Shown in pieces: positions 1-9,700 of a stretch of DNA of 32,154 nucleotides (within the stretch, counting starts at the first letter, position 1; each line of letters opens with the position of its first letter). Source of the DNA: an uncultured Bacteroidales bacterium (GTDB lineage: Bacteria > Bacteroidota > Bacteroidia > Bacteroidales > F082). The notes beneath the pieces are model-generated. The model worked only from the letters and a program-made list of their open reading frames with translations. It had not been told where the DNA came from and did no database searches. Both the position numbers and the translations under genes were made by a program. The stretch is from contig ONJF01000056.1 of assembly GCA_900318085.1 (NCBI GenBank), positions 1-32,154 on the forward strand, read 5' to 3'.

Positions 1-1
1 T

Positions 2-2443
2 GTTGTCGCCGCATTGTTATTCGCGGCAAATGTGAATGCTCAAAACAATGAAGTGGTGTATGACACCACGAAGTACGAAGTACTTAACGAGGTGGTGGTT
101 GGCGGTTTGCGTGTCCAAAAGAACGCCCCCTTCTCCGTCACCAACATCGAGAAGGTGGAGCTCAACGACTTTTCGAAGACCGGCCAAGAGCTCCCCTTCC
201 TGTTCGCCAAGACGCCCGGCATCATCGCATGGGGTGAGAATGGCATAGGCTCCGGCACCTCTTACATGCGCATCCGTGGCGCTGGCGACTCGCGCATCAA
301 CGTCACCCTCGACGGCGTGTCGCTCAACTCGCCCGAGGATCAGTGCGTGTTTTGGGCCAACATGAACAGCTATGGCTCGCTGCTCGGCTCAGTGCAGATC
401 CAACGCGGAGTGGGTAGCTCCACTAACGGCGACGGCGCCTTCGGCGGCACGATATCGCTGACATCGGCCAAACCTTCCTTCGTGCCGAGTGCCGAGATCA
501 CGGGCTCCTACGGTTCATTCAACACGCTCAACTTCGGCGCCAAGGCCTCCACTGGCTTGCTTTGGAACCACCTCATCGTCGACGGAGCCTACCACGAGAC
601 CCACACCGACGGCTTCATCCACGGCACCAAGGGCCGCAGCGGCAGCTACTATGGCGGCCTCACCTGGATGGGCAAGAACTTCATCCTCCGCTACAAGAAC
701 ATCGGTAACTTCGAGATGACCGGCCAGGCCTGGAATGGCGTGACGGCAGGCAACAACGACCTCAGCCTTATGGACGGCACCTATGGTGAGCACACGGGCA
801 TCAAGACCTACGCCGATATGTATAAGGTGGGCTTGGGACAGTTCAACTCGCTCTACGAATACCTCGTCACCGACGAGGACGGTAACTTCGTCCAAGACGA
901 GAACGGCCACTACATGACCCAACGCTACCAGATGAACGACGGCACCTTCTGGGACCGCACCACCGACAACTTCTGGCAAGACCACAACCTGCTCTCCGCT
1001 GCATGGGAGATCAACGAGCACTGGTCGACCACGGCCACGCTGCACTACACCTACGGCTACGGCTACTACGAGGAGTTCCGTCCTAACAACAAACTTTCCA
1101 AGTTCGGCATGACCTATTACGACGCCGAAGGCAACCAAGTGAAAAAGACCGACTTCGTTCGCAAGAAAGGACTTCGTCAGGACACCTATGGCCTCGTGTG
1201 GTTCACCCGTTACAAGGACGCACATTGGAACATCATCGGCGGCATCTCGGCCCAGAATTTCCAAGGCAACCACTTCGGTTATGTGAATTATATCGCCAAC
1301 CAAGACGTCGCTGACAAATATCTCGCTGATGGCGACTACAAGTACTACGACTCCGACGCACAGAAGCTCGACGGCAACGTCTTCGTCAAGACGGCCTACA
1401 CCTTCGCCGACCACTGGACCATCTTCGGCGACATGCAGTTCCGCTATGTGGATTACAAGACCAACGGTATCAACGACAAGTTCTACGAAGAAAATAGCCA
1501 ATACTACAACCAAGAGCTTAACATCCACGAGAAATACCCCTTCTTCAACCCCAAAGGCGGTATCTCCTTCGACACGGACAGCCATCACGTCTACGCCTCC
1601 GTGGCCATGAGCCACCGCGAGCCCGAGCGTAACAACTTCACCGACAACGGCTCCTACCCCTTCCCCAAGCCCGAACAACTCCTCGACTATGAGTTGGGCT
1701 ACAACTACAACGGACGCATCTTCCAAGCCGGCGCCAACCTCTATTATATGGACTACAACAACCAGTTCGTGCAGACCGGTGCCGTCAGCGACATCGGCGA
1801 GGCCCTCACCACCAATATCAAGGACTCGTACCGCATGGGCGTCGAGCTGCAGGCTGGCGTGAGCCCCACCAAATGGTTGACCATCGAGGCCAACGCCGCC
1901 TTGAGCCAAAACAAGATCAAGGACTTCGACGAAGTCGTGGAGAACTGGGACGACTGGGAAGGCAACACCGATGCCAACGGCCAGGCCTACGACGGTGACG
2001 GCTACGATGTCATCCACTACGACAACTCCACCGACGGCTACGATGTCATCCACTACGACAACTCCACCTTAGCCTTCTCGCCTTCGGCCATCCTGAACGG
2101 TTTCGTCACCTTCCACCACAAGGGATTTGAGGCCACCTGGCACACGAACTACGTCTCACGTATGTATCTCGACAACACCCAGAACCTCGACCGTTCGTTG
2201 CCGGCCTACAGCACCTCCAACGTCAGCCTCGGCTACACGCTGAAACCCAAGAAAGTCGTCAAGGAAGCCATCTTGAAGGTGAACTTCAACAACATCTTCA
2301 ACAAGCGCTACGCCGCCAGCGGATGGGTCTACTCAGCCATCTGCGACAGCTACGGTCACCCCAACGACAACCGCTACTACCAGATCGGCTTCATCCCGAT
2401 GGCTGGTTTCCATGTCATGGGCAATCTGACGTTGAGGTTCTAA
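2..2443 (+). CDS. TonB-dependent outer-membrane receptor, 5' end cut by window edge
   Basis: This is an outer-membrane TonB-dependent receptor, which imports a scarce ligand (iron chelate, cobalamin, oligosaccharide or peptide) using TonB energy. The open frame enters from the left edge (the first codons read VVAALLFAANVNAQ, the end of a signal peptide), so the true start is outside the window. The mature protein starts almost at once with EVLNEVVVGG, a TonB-box and plug start, so it lacks the N-terminal carboxypeptidase-like domain of SusC proteins. The plug shows RIRGAGDSRINVTLDGVSLN and QIQRGVGSSTNGDGAFGG. A long beta-barrel rich in Tyr/Asn/Asp follows and ends in NLTLRF, with the usual terminal Phe. 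The substrate cannot be read from sequence. A heme/siderophore/B12-type ABC transporter lies about 10 kb away but is not linked. A 12-residue stretch is tandemly duplicated near residue 670. Confidence 0.93.
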   Translation, partial: VVAALLFAANVNAQNNEVVYDTTKYEVLNEVVVGGLRVQKNAPFSVTNIEKVELNDFSKTGQELPFLFAKTPGIIAWGENGIGSGTSYMRIRGAGDSRINVTLDGVSLNSPEDQCVFWANMNSYGSLLGSVQIQRGVGSSTNGDGAFGGTISLTSAKPSFVPSAEITGSYGSFNTLNFGAKASTGLLWNHLIVDGAYHETHTDGFIHGTKGRSGSYYGGLTWMGKNFILRYKNIGNFEMTGQAWNGVTAGNNDLSLMDGTYGEHTGIKTYADMYKVGLGQFNSLYEYLVTDEDGNFVQDENGHYMTQRYQMNDGTFWDRTTDNFWQDHNLLSAAWEINEHWSTTATLHYTYGYGYYEEFRPNNKLSKFGMTYYDAEGNQVKKTDFVRKKGLRQDTYGLVWFTRYKDAHWNIIGGISAQNFQGNHFGYVNYIANQDVADKYLADGDYKYYDSDAQKLDGNVFVKTAYTFADHWTIFGDMQFRYVDYKTNGINDKFYEENSQYYNQELNIHEKYPFFNPKGGISFDTDSHHVYASVAMSHREPERNNFTDNGSYPFPKPEQLLDYELGYNYNGRIFQAGANLYYMDYNNQFVQTGAVSDIGEALTTNIKDSYRMGVELQAGVSPTKWLTIEANAALSQNKIKDFDEVVENWDDWEGNTDANGQAYDGDGYDVIHYDNSTDGYDVIHYDNSTLAFSPSAILNGFVTFHHKGFEATWHTNYVSRMYLDNTQNLDRSLPAYSTSNVSLGYTLKPKKVVKEAILKVNFNNIFNKRYAASGWVYSAICDSYGHPNDNRYYQIGFIPMAGFHVMGNLTLRF
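1997..2068 (+). repeat. 36-bp perfect tandem duplication inside the receptor gene
   Basis: Positions 1997-2032 and 2033-2068 are identical 36-bp units. Each encodes DGYDVIHYDNST, so the reading frame is kept and 12 residues are added. The position is in the C-terminal half of the barrel, in an Asp/Tyr-rich stretch that is probably an extracellular loop or periplasmic turn. Confidence 0.95.
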
Positions 2444-2513
2444 AGCTGGATGAGATTCCCTTCGGGAAATCGAAGATTCAACGAAGTTAATGGAGAATTC
2501 GTCCAACTAAAAT

Positions 2514-2560
2514 GCGGCGGCTTGTAGCGTTTACAACGGGTAAACATTACTTGCCGCCGC
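2514..2560. terminator. GC-rich hairpin between convergent genes
   Basis: GCGGCGGC at 2514-2521 pairs perfectly with GCCGCCGC at 2553-2560. The 31-nt loop can itself fold (TTGTA with TACAA, or GTTTAC with GTAAAC). It lies between the stop codons of the receptor (+) and preA (-), so it probably acts as a transcription end for one or both. There is no long T-tract, so the termination mechanism is uncertain. Confidence 0.5.
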
Positions 2561-2583
2561 TTATTATACGAGTACTTTACGCC

Positions 2584-2600
2584 ATTCCCCGCAGGGGAAT
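2584..2600. terminator. Short hairpin next to the preA stop
   Basis: ATTCCCC (2584-2590), a 3-nt loop and GGGGAAT (2594-2600) form a perfect 7-bp stem 11 nt beyond the preA stop codon. A similar weaker stem, ATTCCC with GGGAAAT, sits at 2455-2470 just after the receptor stop. These are likely 3'-end structures. Confidence 0.45.
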
Positions 2601-2611
2601 CTTAATTCCGT

Positions 2612-4033
2612 TTATTTCGTTTTCGCAATCCGTTTAGCCACGCCGATGGCGCCTGTGGGACAGACAAGTCGGCAGAGATGGCAGCCCACGCAACGCTTTC
2701 CATCGAGATGCGGCTGACGCAAGTCGGCATCAAAGGTGATGGCTTGATGGCCGCCATCTTGACACGAGGTGTAGCAACGGCCGCAGCCGATGCATTGCTC
2801 ACGGTCGAAGGTGGGATACACGATGGTGTCGCGGTCGAGGTTGGTGGGCGTGTCGAAATTGGGCAGCTCCTCTCCTACCAGATCCTCGTCGATGATGCGG
2901 TAGCCATACTGCATCACGGCGGTGCACACCTGCACGTTGCTGCAGCCCAGCTGGATGAACTCCAAAGCGTCGCGCCAGGTCTCGATGCCACCGATGCCAC
3001 TCAACTCGATGCGTTTGCCATCGTTGGTGGCGGTGAAAATGGGATTTTTCGCCATCTCGAGGATATGACGCAAAGCGATGGGCTTCACGGCGCGGCCTGA
3101 GAGTCCGGAGACAGTCTTCTTTTCGGCAACTGCACCGCGACTGTTCATCGTCACGCTCTTGATTGTGTTGATGGCCGACACCGCATCGGCGCTGGCGAAG
3201 TGGGCAGCCATGGCGGGTTGGTTGATTTGTGTGATGTTGGGTGTCATCTTGGGGATGACCGGGATCTTGACATTATGTTTCACATAGGCCGTATAGAACA
3301 GCACCAGTTCCGAGTTCTGCCCCACGTCGCTGCCCATGCCGGCCAACTTCATCTGCGGGCAGGAGAAATTCAGCTCCACGGCGTCGACGCCGGCCTCTTC
3401 GGCCATTTTCGCCAGCGTGATCCACTCCGTCTCGGCGTTGCCCATGATGGAGGCGACGACAATTTTCGAGGGATAGTCCTTTTTCAGCCTGCGCAAGATG
3501 TCGAAGTCCACCTCCACGGGGTTCTCGCTCAGCTGCTCCATGTTACGGAAGCCGAAGAAATCGGAGCGGCCCGGCTCGTTGACGGCATCGAAGCGCGGCG
3601 AAACCTCGCGGATGTCCTCCATGCAGATGGTCTTGTAGAACACGCCCGCCCATCCAGCTTCGAAGGCCCGCGCCACCATCTCGTAGTTGGTGCAGATGGC
3701 CGACGAGGCGAGGAAGAAGGGATTCTCGCAAGGGATGCCGCAGAAGTCGATGGCGAGGCTGGGGAGATCCTTTTGTGGCTTCGTGCCTTTGACGGCTTCC
3801 GCCAGCTCCCTGATGCGGATCGGCCTATCGTAGTGGATGCAGGCTGCCTCGGCGGCTTGCAGCTCGGCGTCGCTGCACGGGTCGAGCCACAGTCCGGCGA
3901 CGGCTTCGTTGTCGAATCGTATGGCGCGAATGGTGCGTGCCGGGTCGCCATTCTTGCAGGCCTTGCTGCACGGCGCATCGGCGCAGAGCAGACAGCGTAC
4001 GGCTTCTTCTTGGAGGTGTATTTTTCTGGTCAT
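2612..4033 (-). CDS. preA: PreA-type dihydropyrimidine dehydrogenase subunit with N-terminal PreT-like Fe-S domain
   Basis: This is a flavin/Fe-S enzyme of the dihydropyrimidine dehydrogenase family; PreA with PreT reduces uracil and thymine using NADH in the cytoplasm. The 473-residue protein has three parts. Residues 1-85 resemble the Fe-S start of PreT/GltD (CLLCADAPCSKAC: C14, C17, C22, C26, then DRPIRIRELAEAV). About 90-390 is the FMN-binding dihydroorotate-dehydrogenase-like barrel (ELNFSCPQMK, GMGSDVGQ, KMTPNIT, SGIGGIETW). The C-terminus has two 4Fe-4S motifs (CIGCGRCYTSC and CVGCHLCRLVCP). Ordinary PreA is about 410 residues and lacks the first part. No preT with the FAD/NADH domain is adjacent, so the electron donor is unknown. 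The start at 4033 places MTRKI before the first Cys motif and is well supported. Confidence 0.9.
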   Translation of the reverse strand: MTRKIHLQEEAVRCLLCADAPCSKACKNGDPARTIRAIRFDNEAVAGLWLDPCSDAELQAAEAACIHYDRPIRIRELAEAVKGTKPQKDLPSLAIDFCGIPCENPFFLASSAICTNYEMVARAFEAGWAGVFYKTICMEDIREVSPRFDAVNEPGRSDFFGFRNMEQLSENPVEVDFDILRRLKKDYPSKIVVASIMGNAETEWITLAKMAEEAGVDAVELNFSCPQMKLAGMGSDVGQNSELVLFYTAYVKHNVKIPVIPKMTPNITQINQPAMAAHFASADAVSAINTIKSVTMNSRGAVAEKKTVSGLSGRAVKPIALRHILEMAKNPIFTATNDGKRIELSGIGGIETWRDALEFIQLGCSNVQVCTAVMQYGYRIIDEDLVGEELPNFDTPTNLDRDTIVYPTFDREQCIGCGRCYTSCQDGGHQAITFDADLRQPHLDGKRCVGCHLCRLVCPTGAIGVAKRIAKTK

Positions 4034-4062
4034 GGGGTCAGTTTTAGGATGTTTGGTGGGGA

Positions 4063-4070
4063 CAAAAGTA
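4063..4070 (-). promoter_or_regulatory. Candidate -7 element for preA
   Basis: Read on the minus strand this is TACTTTTG, matching the Bacteroidota consensus TAnnTTTG, 29 bp upstream of the preA start codon. No clear TTTG -33 box lies at the expected distance. That position falls at the degenerated outer edge of the CRISPR array. Confidence 0.4.
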
Positions 4071-4088
4071 GAAAATAATCTGTACTAA

Positions 4089-5384
4089 TAGCAGAATTGC
4101 TTGCATTTATCTTGTATCTTTGCTCTTTGAAACAACGATTGTGGCCATGGAAACGATGCTGACCTTGTTGTGAATTGCTTGCATTTATCTTGTATCTTTG
4201 CTCTTTGAAACAACATATCAGCACGAAATTGCTCTTCCTCATAAGTTGTGAATTGCTTGCATTTATCTTGTATCTTTGCTCTTTGAAACAACTTGGATGT
4301 ATTAAGGGACGAAGTAGAGACAGTTGTGAATTGCTTGCATTTATCTTGTATCTTTGCTCTTTGAAACAACCGAAAAATGCTTTACGTTGCTTGAAGTAGA
4401 GTTGTGAATTGCTTGCATTTATCTTGTATCTTTGCTCTTTGAAACAACTTATGAGTTTACGATAGAATCTAACAATTGTTGTGAATTGCTTGCATTTATC
4501 TTGTATCTTTGCTCTTTGAAACAACGGGCGTAGTTGCTGTCGTAACCGATGACCTGTTGTGAATTGCTTGCATTTATCTTGTATCTTTGCTCTTTGAAAC
4601 AACTTATAGGCTATATTTGCATAAACCTAATCAGTTGTGAATTGCTTGCATTTATCTTGTATCTTTGCTCTTTGAAACAACCGACAAACTCGTCTATCAT
4701 CTTCCCGTTGGAGTTGTGAATTGCTTGCATTTATCTTGTATCTTTGCTCTTTGAAACAACGAATACGAAAAGCCTTGAATCTTAAAACCTGTTGTGAATT
4801 GCTTGCATTTATCTTGTATCTTTGCTCTTTGAAACAACTCAATTTATCCCACAATATCGCGCCAACGGGTTGTGAATTGCTTGCATTTATCTTGTATCTT
4901 TGCTCTTTGAAACAACCCGCAGACGGACTTCGACTTCGACGCGGACGTTGTGAATTGCTTGCATTTATCTTGTATCTTTGCTCTTTGAAACAACTCTTAA
5001 AACTTTGGACTTACCTTATGGTTTGTTGTGAATTGCTTGCATTTATCTTGTATCTTTGCTCTTTGAAACAACTTTCTGTCGTGAGACCCCGCGCCGCCCT
5101 CCGTTGTGAATTGCTTGCATTTATCTTGTATCTTTGCTCTTTGAAACAACATAGGGACAAGAAAAAAACCGCTTCAAATAGTTGTGAATTGCTTGCATTT
5201 ATCTTGTATCTTTGCTCTTTGAAACAACGGCAGCGGGGACGATTGAAAGCCTATTGAAGTTGTGAATTGCTTGCATTTATCTTGTATCTTTGCTCTTTGA
5301 AACAACGTCAGTGTGATGGTGGGCATCAGCGCAATTGTTGTGAATTGCTTGCATTTATCTTGTATCTTTGCTCTTTGAAACAAC
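4089..5384 (+). CRISPR. Type II-C CRISPR array, 17 repeats and 16 spacers
   Basis: There are 16 identical 48-bp repeats (GTTGTGAATTGC...CTTTGAAACAAC) starting at 4167, 4245, 4323, 4401, 4478, 4556, 4634, 4713, 4791, 4869, 4947, 5025, 5103, 5181, 5259 and 5337. A 17th, at 4089, has its first five bases changed (GTTGT to TAGCA). Spacers are 30 bp except one of 29 (4449-4477) and one of 31 (4682-4712). No duplicated spacers were seen. Repeat ends are complementary (GTTGT/ACAAC). The plus-strand direction is chosen because the tracrRNA anti-repeat at 11469-11491 pairs with the plus-strand 5' half of the repeat. The degraded copy at 4089 suggests the old end is there and new spacers enter on the cas2 side. 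Confidence 0.98.
4115..5370 (+). promoter_or_regulatory. Candidate promoter element inside every CRISPR repeat
   Basis: Repeat positions 27-34 read TATCTTTG in all 17 repeats (for example 4193-4200), an exact fit to the Bacteroidota -7 box TAnnTTTG. GTTG at repeat positions 1-4 is a possible -33 box, 22 bp upstream (consensus is about 19-21). A start site would fall about 5-8 nt later, just before the spacer. Each repeat could thus start a short crRNA. This parallels repeat-borne promoters known in Neisseria type II-C arrays, but it is inferred here from sequence only. Confidence 0.5.
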
Positions 5385-5436
5385 ACGATATGTGTAAAGC
5401 AAAGAGCCACAACAATTTAGAAGTTGTTTCAGAAAA
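5385..5436. other. Probable leader-side flank of the CRISPR array
   Basis: This AT-rich stretch lies between the last perfect repeat and the terminator hairpin next to cas2. It holds GTTGTTTCA at 5423-5431, the reverse complement of the last nine bases of the repeat, and ACAAC at 5409-5413, which is complementary to its first five bases. It may be a leader segment or a repeat relic. The leader role rests on the intact repeats on this side and the degraded repeat on the other. Confidence 0.4.
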
Positions 5437-5473
5437 GAAAAATCCAGCTCATTTGAGTTGGATTTTTCTTTGT
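5437..5473. terminator. Strong bidirectional terminator between cas2 and the CRISPR array
   Basis: Positions 5437-5451 and 5454-5468 form a 15-bp stem with one G-T pair (GAAAAATCCAGCTCA with TGAGTTGGATTTTTC). A T-run follows the stem on the plus strand and an A-run precedes it, so it can stop transcription in both directions. It would end the cas9-cas1-cas2 message on the minus strand and crRNA transcripts on the plus strand. Confidence 0.85.
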
Positions 5474-5492
5474 TATGACTATTTTTCCCGAT

Positions 5493-6735
<1,243 letters not shown>

Positions 6736-6739
<4 letters not shown>

Positions 6740-9700
6740 AGCTTTTGGCCATTAAGTTCAATGATGTTTCCTAATCTGTCAACTTTTATGGGGACACAGA
6801 TCTCTTTGATAGAATCCTTATTGTCAGAAAATTCCACTTTGTTTAATTGGGTATATTCAGTCTTATCAACAATGCTTCGGGCAACATTATACGGTATAGC
6901 ATAGAACCTATTACCCGTAAAAGAAACTGCTTTATAAATACGAGATCTTTCAACAATTCTACTGGCACCATCATTGTCAATCTTAGTAGGCAAATAAACC
7001 AAATCATTAGGAGAAAGGATAAACAGCAATGTAGCATCAACGGAAACAAGTTCCATTTCTTTCAAAAATGACTCAATCTCAACACGCCACTTTGAACCAT
7101 ATCTCTTCTGACAGCCAATCATCACATTGAGTGGAATAGTCAGATACGAGCGAACTGATTCTGTTTCCCCCGTTTCTTTGTTCAATTTTTCTATGCCAAA
7201 CACAGCAAAGAAAAGATTGGTTCCTTTGTCAGCTTCAACATATTTAGTCGTTTTATTGCCCGTTTGACCAATTGCGAACTTATTGCCTCTCTCGAATCTA
7301 CGAATTTTATAAATGGGATAATGGAACTTACCGCGGTTCAAAGCGACAATGTTTCTATTCATTTCATCAATGCCATCAGGCGAGAAAGCTAATTCGGGAT
7401 TATTTCCTTTTGCTTGCAAATGAGCTTTCAATATGCTTTGTATGCCTGTGTCCGTAACTGCCTCAATCTTTTTTATTGCATCTTCAAACTTCGTCACACC
7501 TGCAAAATAACTCACAAGGTCACTAAGAAAACGTGTGGCATAATAGCGTTCGCTAGTTTCTTTGGTAAAATAATACACCTCAATCCTGGACAAATTGATG
7601 TCCGACCAAACATCCTTGTTTTCCTCAACATACTTTTTGATGTATTTGGCATCACGGCCTTCTCTCAACAATTCCATGATTTTGGCCTTGAAATCCTTAT
7701 TTACAATCCTTTCTGGTCTTTTTATTGCTTCGCCAAATGAAACAGTCTTTTTCATCCTTAAGTTCACCTCTCCAAAAACCGTATCTTTGTGCATCGACTT
7801 ACGGATTGCCCAACTGTCACCTTTTTCTTGTTTCCTCATTGTTTTTTTGCCCTCATCATCGTAATGCTGATAATGATTGGTGGCCTTGTTAATAACACGC
7901 AGATTCTGCTTAAAACTTACAATGATGTTTTCCAGCACTTGCTTTGCATCCGTAGTAAAAGTATCCCACGGTTTAAGAAACTCTTTGGCAATTTCTTTTT
8001 CTTTTCCATCAATGATTATCTTCTCAAACCTACGCAGTTTCCGTTGCAACTGATAGCGATTGGCATTGTGTTTTGAATGGGCGGCCTCATTGTTCAACAG
8101 ATTCACATGGTCGCGTGTGGCGCATGCAATTACTATGGCATCCATCGCATGATGACGATGGTCGATACGCTTCTTGTTGAAGCCTTTTTGCAATTCAAGC
8201 GGCATATTAGGTATCTCATGCCCTTCTGCATTGTAAGCGGTGAAACATTGTCTCCCCGTCAATTCATTTAGTCTCTGGAAACGAGGCAGAATGATGCTAT
8301 TCCAAACATCATTCATTCCCCAATCCTTTTTCAGTTTGTCGGTAATCGAACCATTGCACGAAATCAAGTTCTTTGAAACCGCTTCTTGTTCATATTCACC
8401 ATTTTCCAACTTCTCACGGACAATATTCGAAAGCAATCCTTTCACCCATTTACTGATATAACGGCTGTCGTTCAATTGTCGTTCGATGAATCCGTCTGGA
8501 ATATCATCCATCAACAACTTTTTCATCTTCATTCGATTGCTGGAATAATGCTCCTTTACAAACTTTTCGTACTCTTCAACAGTGAATACTTTAACCGTTT
8601 TTCCTTGGCTGATTTGCACAATTCTTCCCGCGTTGCTCTTAACAAACTCATAGCCCAGCAACCTGTCCTTTAACTTGTTGACTTCCGCCTCACAAATCAC
8701 CTTATTACTAAAAGAATCATCAAAATAGCGTGATTGAGGAATGATGTGTTCAATCTCATATAAAGGAGTAAAAAGTTTTGACAAAGGAATCACTTCGCCT
8801 GTGTAGGGAGAACGGTATTTCTGTTCCAACCAACACTTATACCTTAGGATATCTGACTTTGAAGGATTGGCCGTTTTCGACATCTTGCTGATGAAATCGA
8901 AATCTTTGTCATCTTTTGACAAATTATCAAGCGCATTCTCCTCATATATGCGCAGAATATCCTGTTGACTCGGCGAATAGGGGCGAACATTTTCAATACC
9001 CATATCAGGGTCCATAAACTCCGCAAGCATAGCCTTGATGCGCAAATTGGTATTCTCGTTTTGAAGAATGCTTTCTGTCATCTTTTTGCGCTTGTCGGCA
9101 GGATTTTTCATTTCACGGCCTAACTCAAGATGGATTTCGTCAATCTGGCCTTCCTGCTTCCAGATGTCGCGTACAGTTCGAAGGGTTTCTGTAAGCACCT
9201 GTTCTACAATAGGATTTCGCAATGAATGCTGCTTGAATTGTTTGAGATAGGCATCTATATCTTCGGGGGTTTCCCATTTAACAATCTCTTTGGCTTCTGA
9301 ATGGCGGCAATATACAATATAACAAGCCAACCATATTGGCAAGCCTTTGAAATGGGTAATGTCTGTCAAATTGATGGCCTTTTCGCGCACTCGATTCTTT
9401 ATGTTTTCATCATATTCGCCAGTGATTATTTTCTCAACACGCTCTTTCGTCTTTGAATCAATAGTATCGGCACTCCAATACTTGCCCATGCGCATTAACG
9501 GAAGCAACTTTTTGATTGCCTTTTCAGAATATGAGCCATAGTCTTTCTTGAAGGGTTTAATTTTGGCAAAAACCTCCACGAATGTATCAGGCAAATCATT
9601 CTTCTCCGCATACTTTTTTAATGCTTTGACAATTTCATTTTTATCGTCAATTGAATAAAGCAAATGCCAAAGCCCCATCTCTTGTTCGTGAGTTAGAAAA

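Noticed and set aside
515-2053. Long minus-strand open frame opposite the TonB-dependent receptor
   Set aside because: It is Val/Gly-rich low-complexity shadow coding caused by GC-biased codons; the plus strand encodes a clear receptor.
3300-3360. Absence in PreA of the catalytic Cys known from mammalian dihydropyrimidine dehydrogenase (GMGSDVGQ here)
   Set aside because: From memory, the E. coli PreA protein has the same GMGSDVGQ stretch, so it is a feature of the bacterial family and not a defect.
3200-4078. 292-residue plus-strand frame opposite preA
   Set aside because: It mirrors the conserved PreA coding sequence and resembles no family.
4030-5410. Open frames on both strands across 4030-5410 that repeat LLAFILYLCSLKQ or FQRAKIQDKCKQF
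   Set aside because: They are translations of the CRISPR repeats, not proteins.
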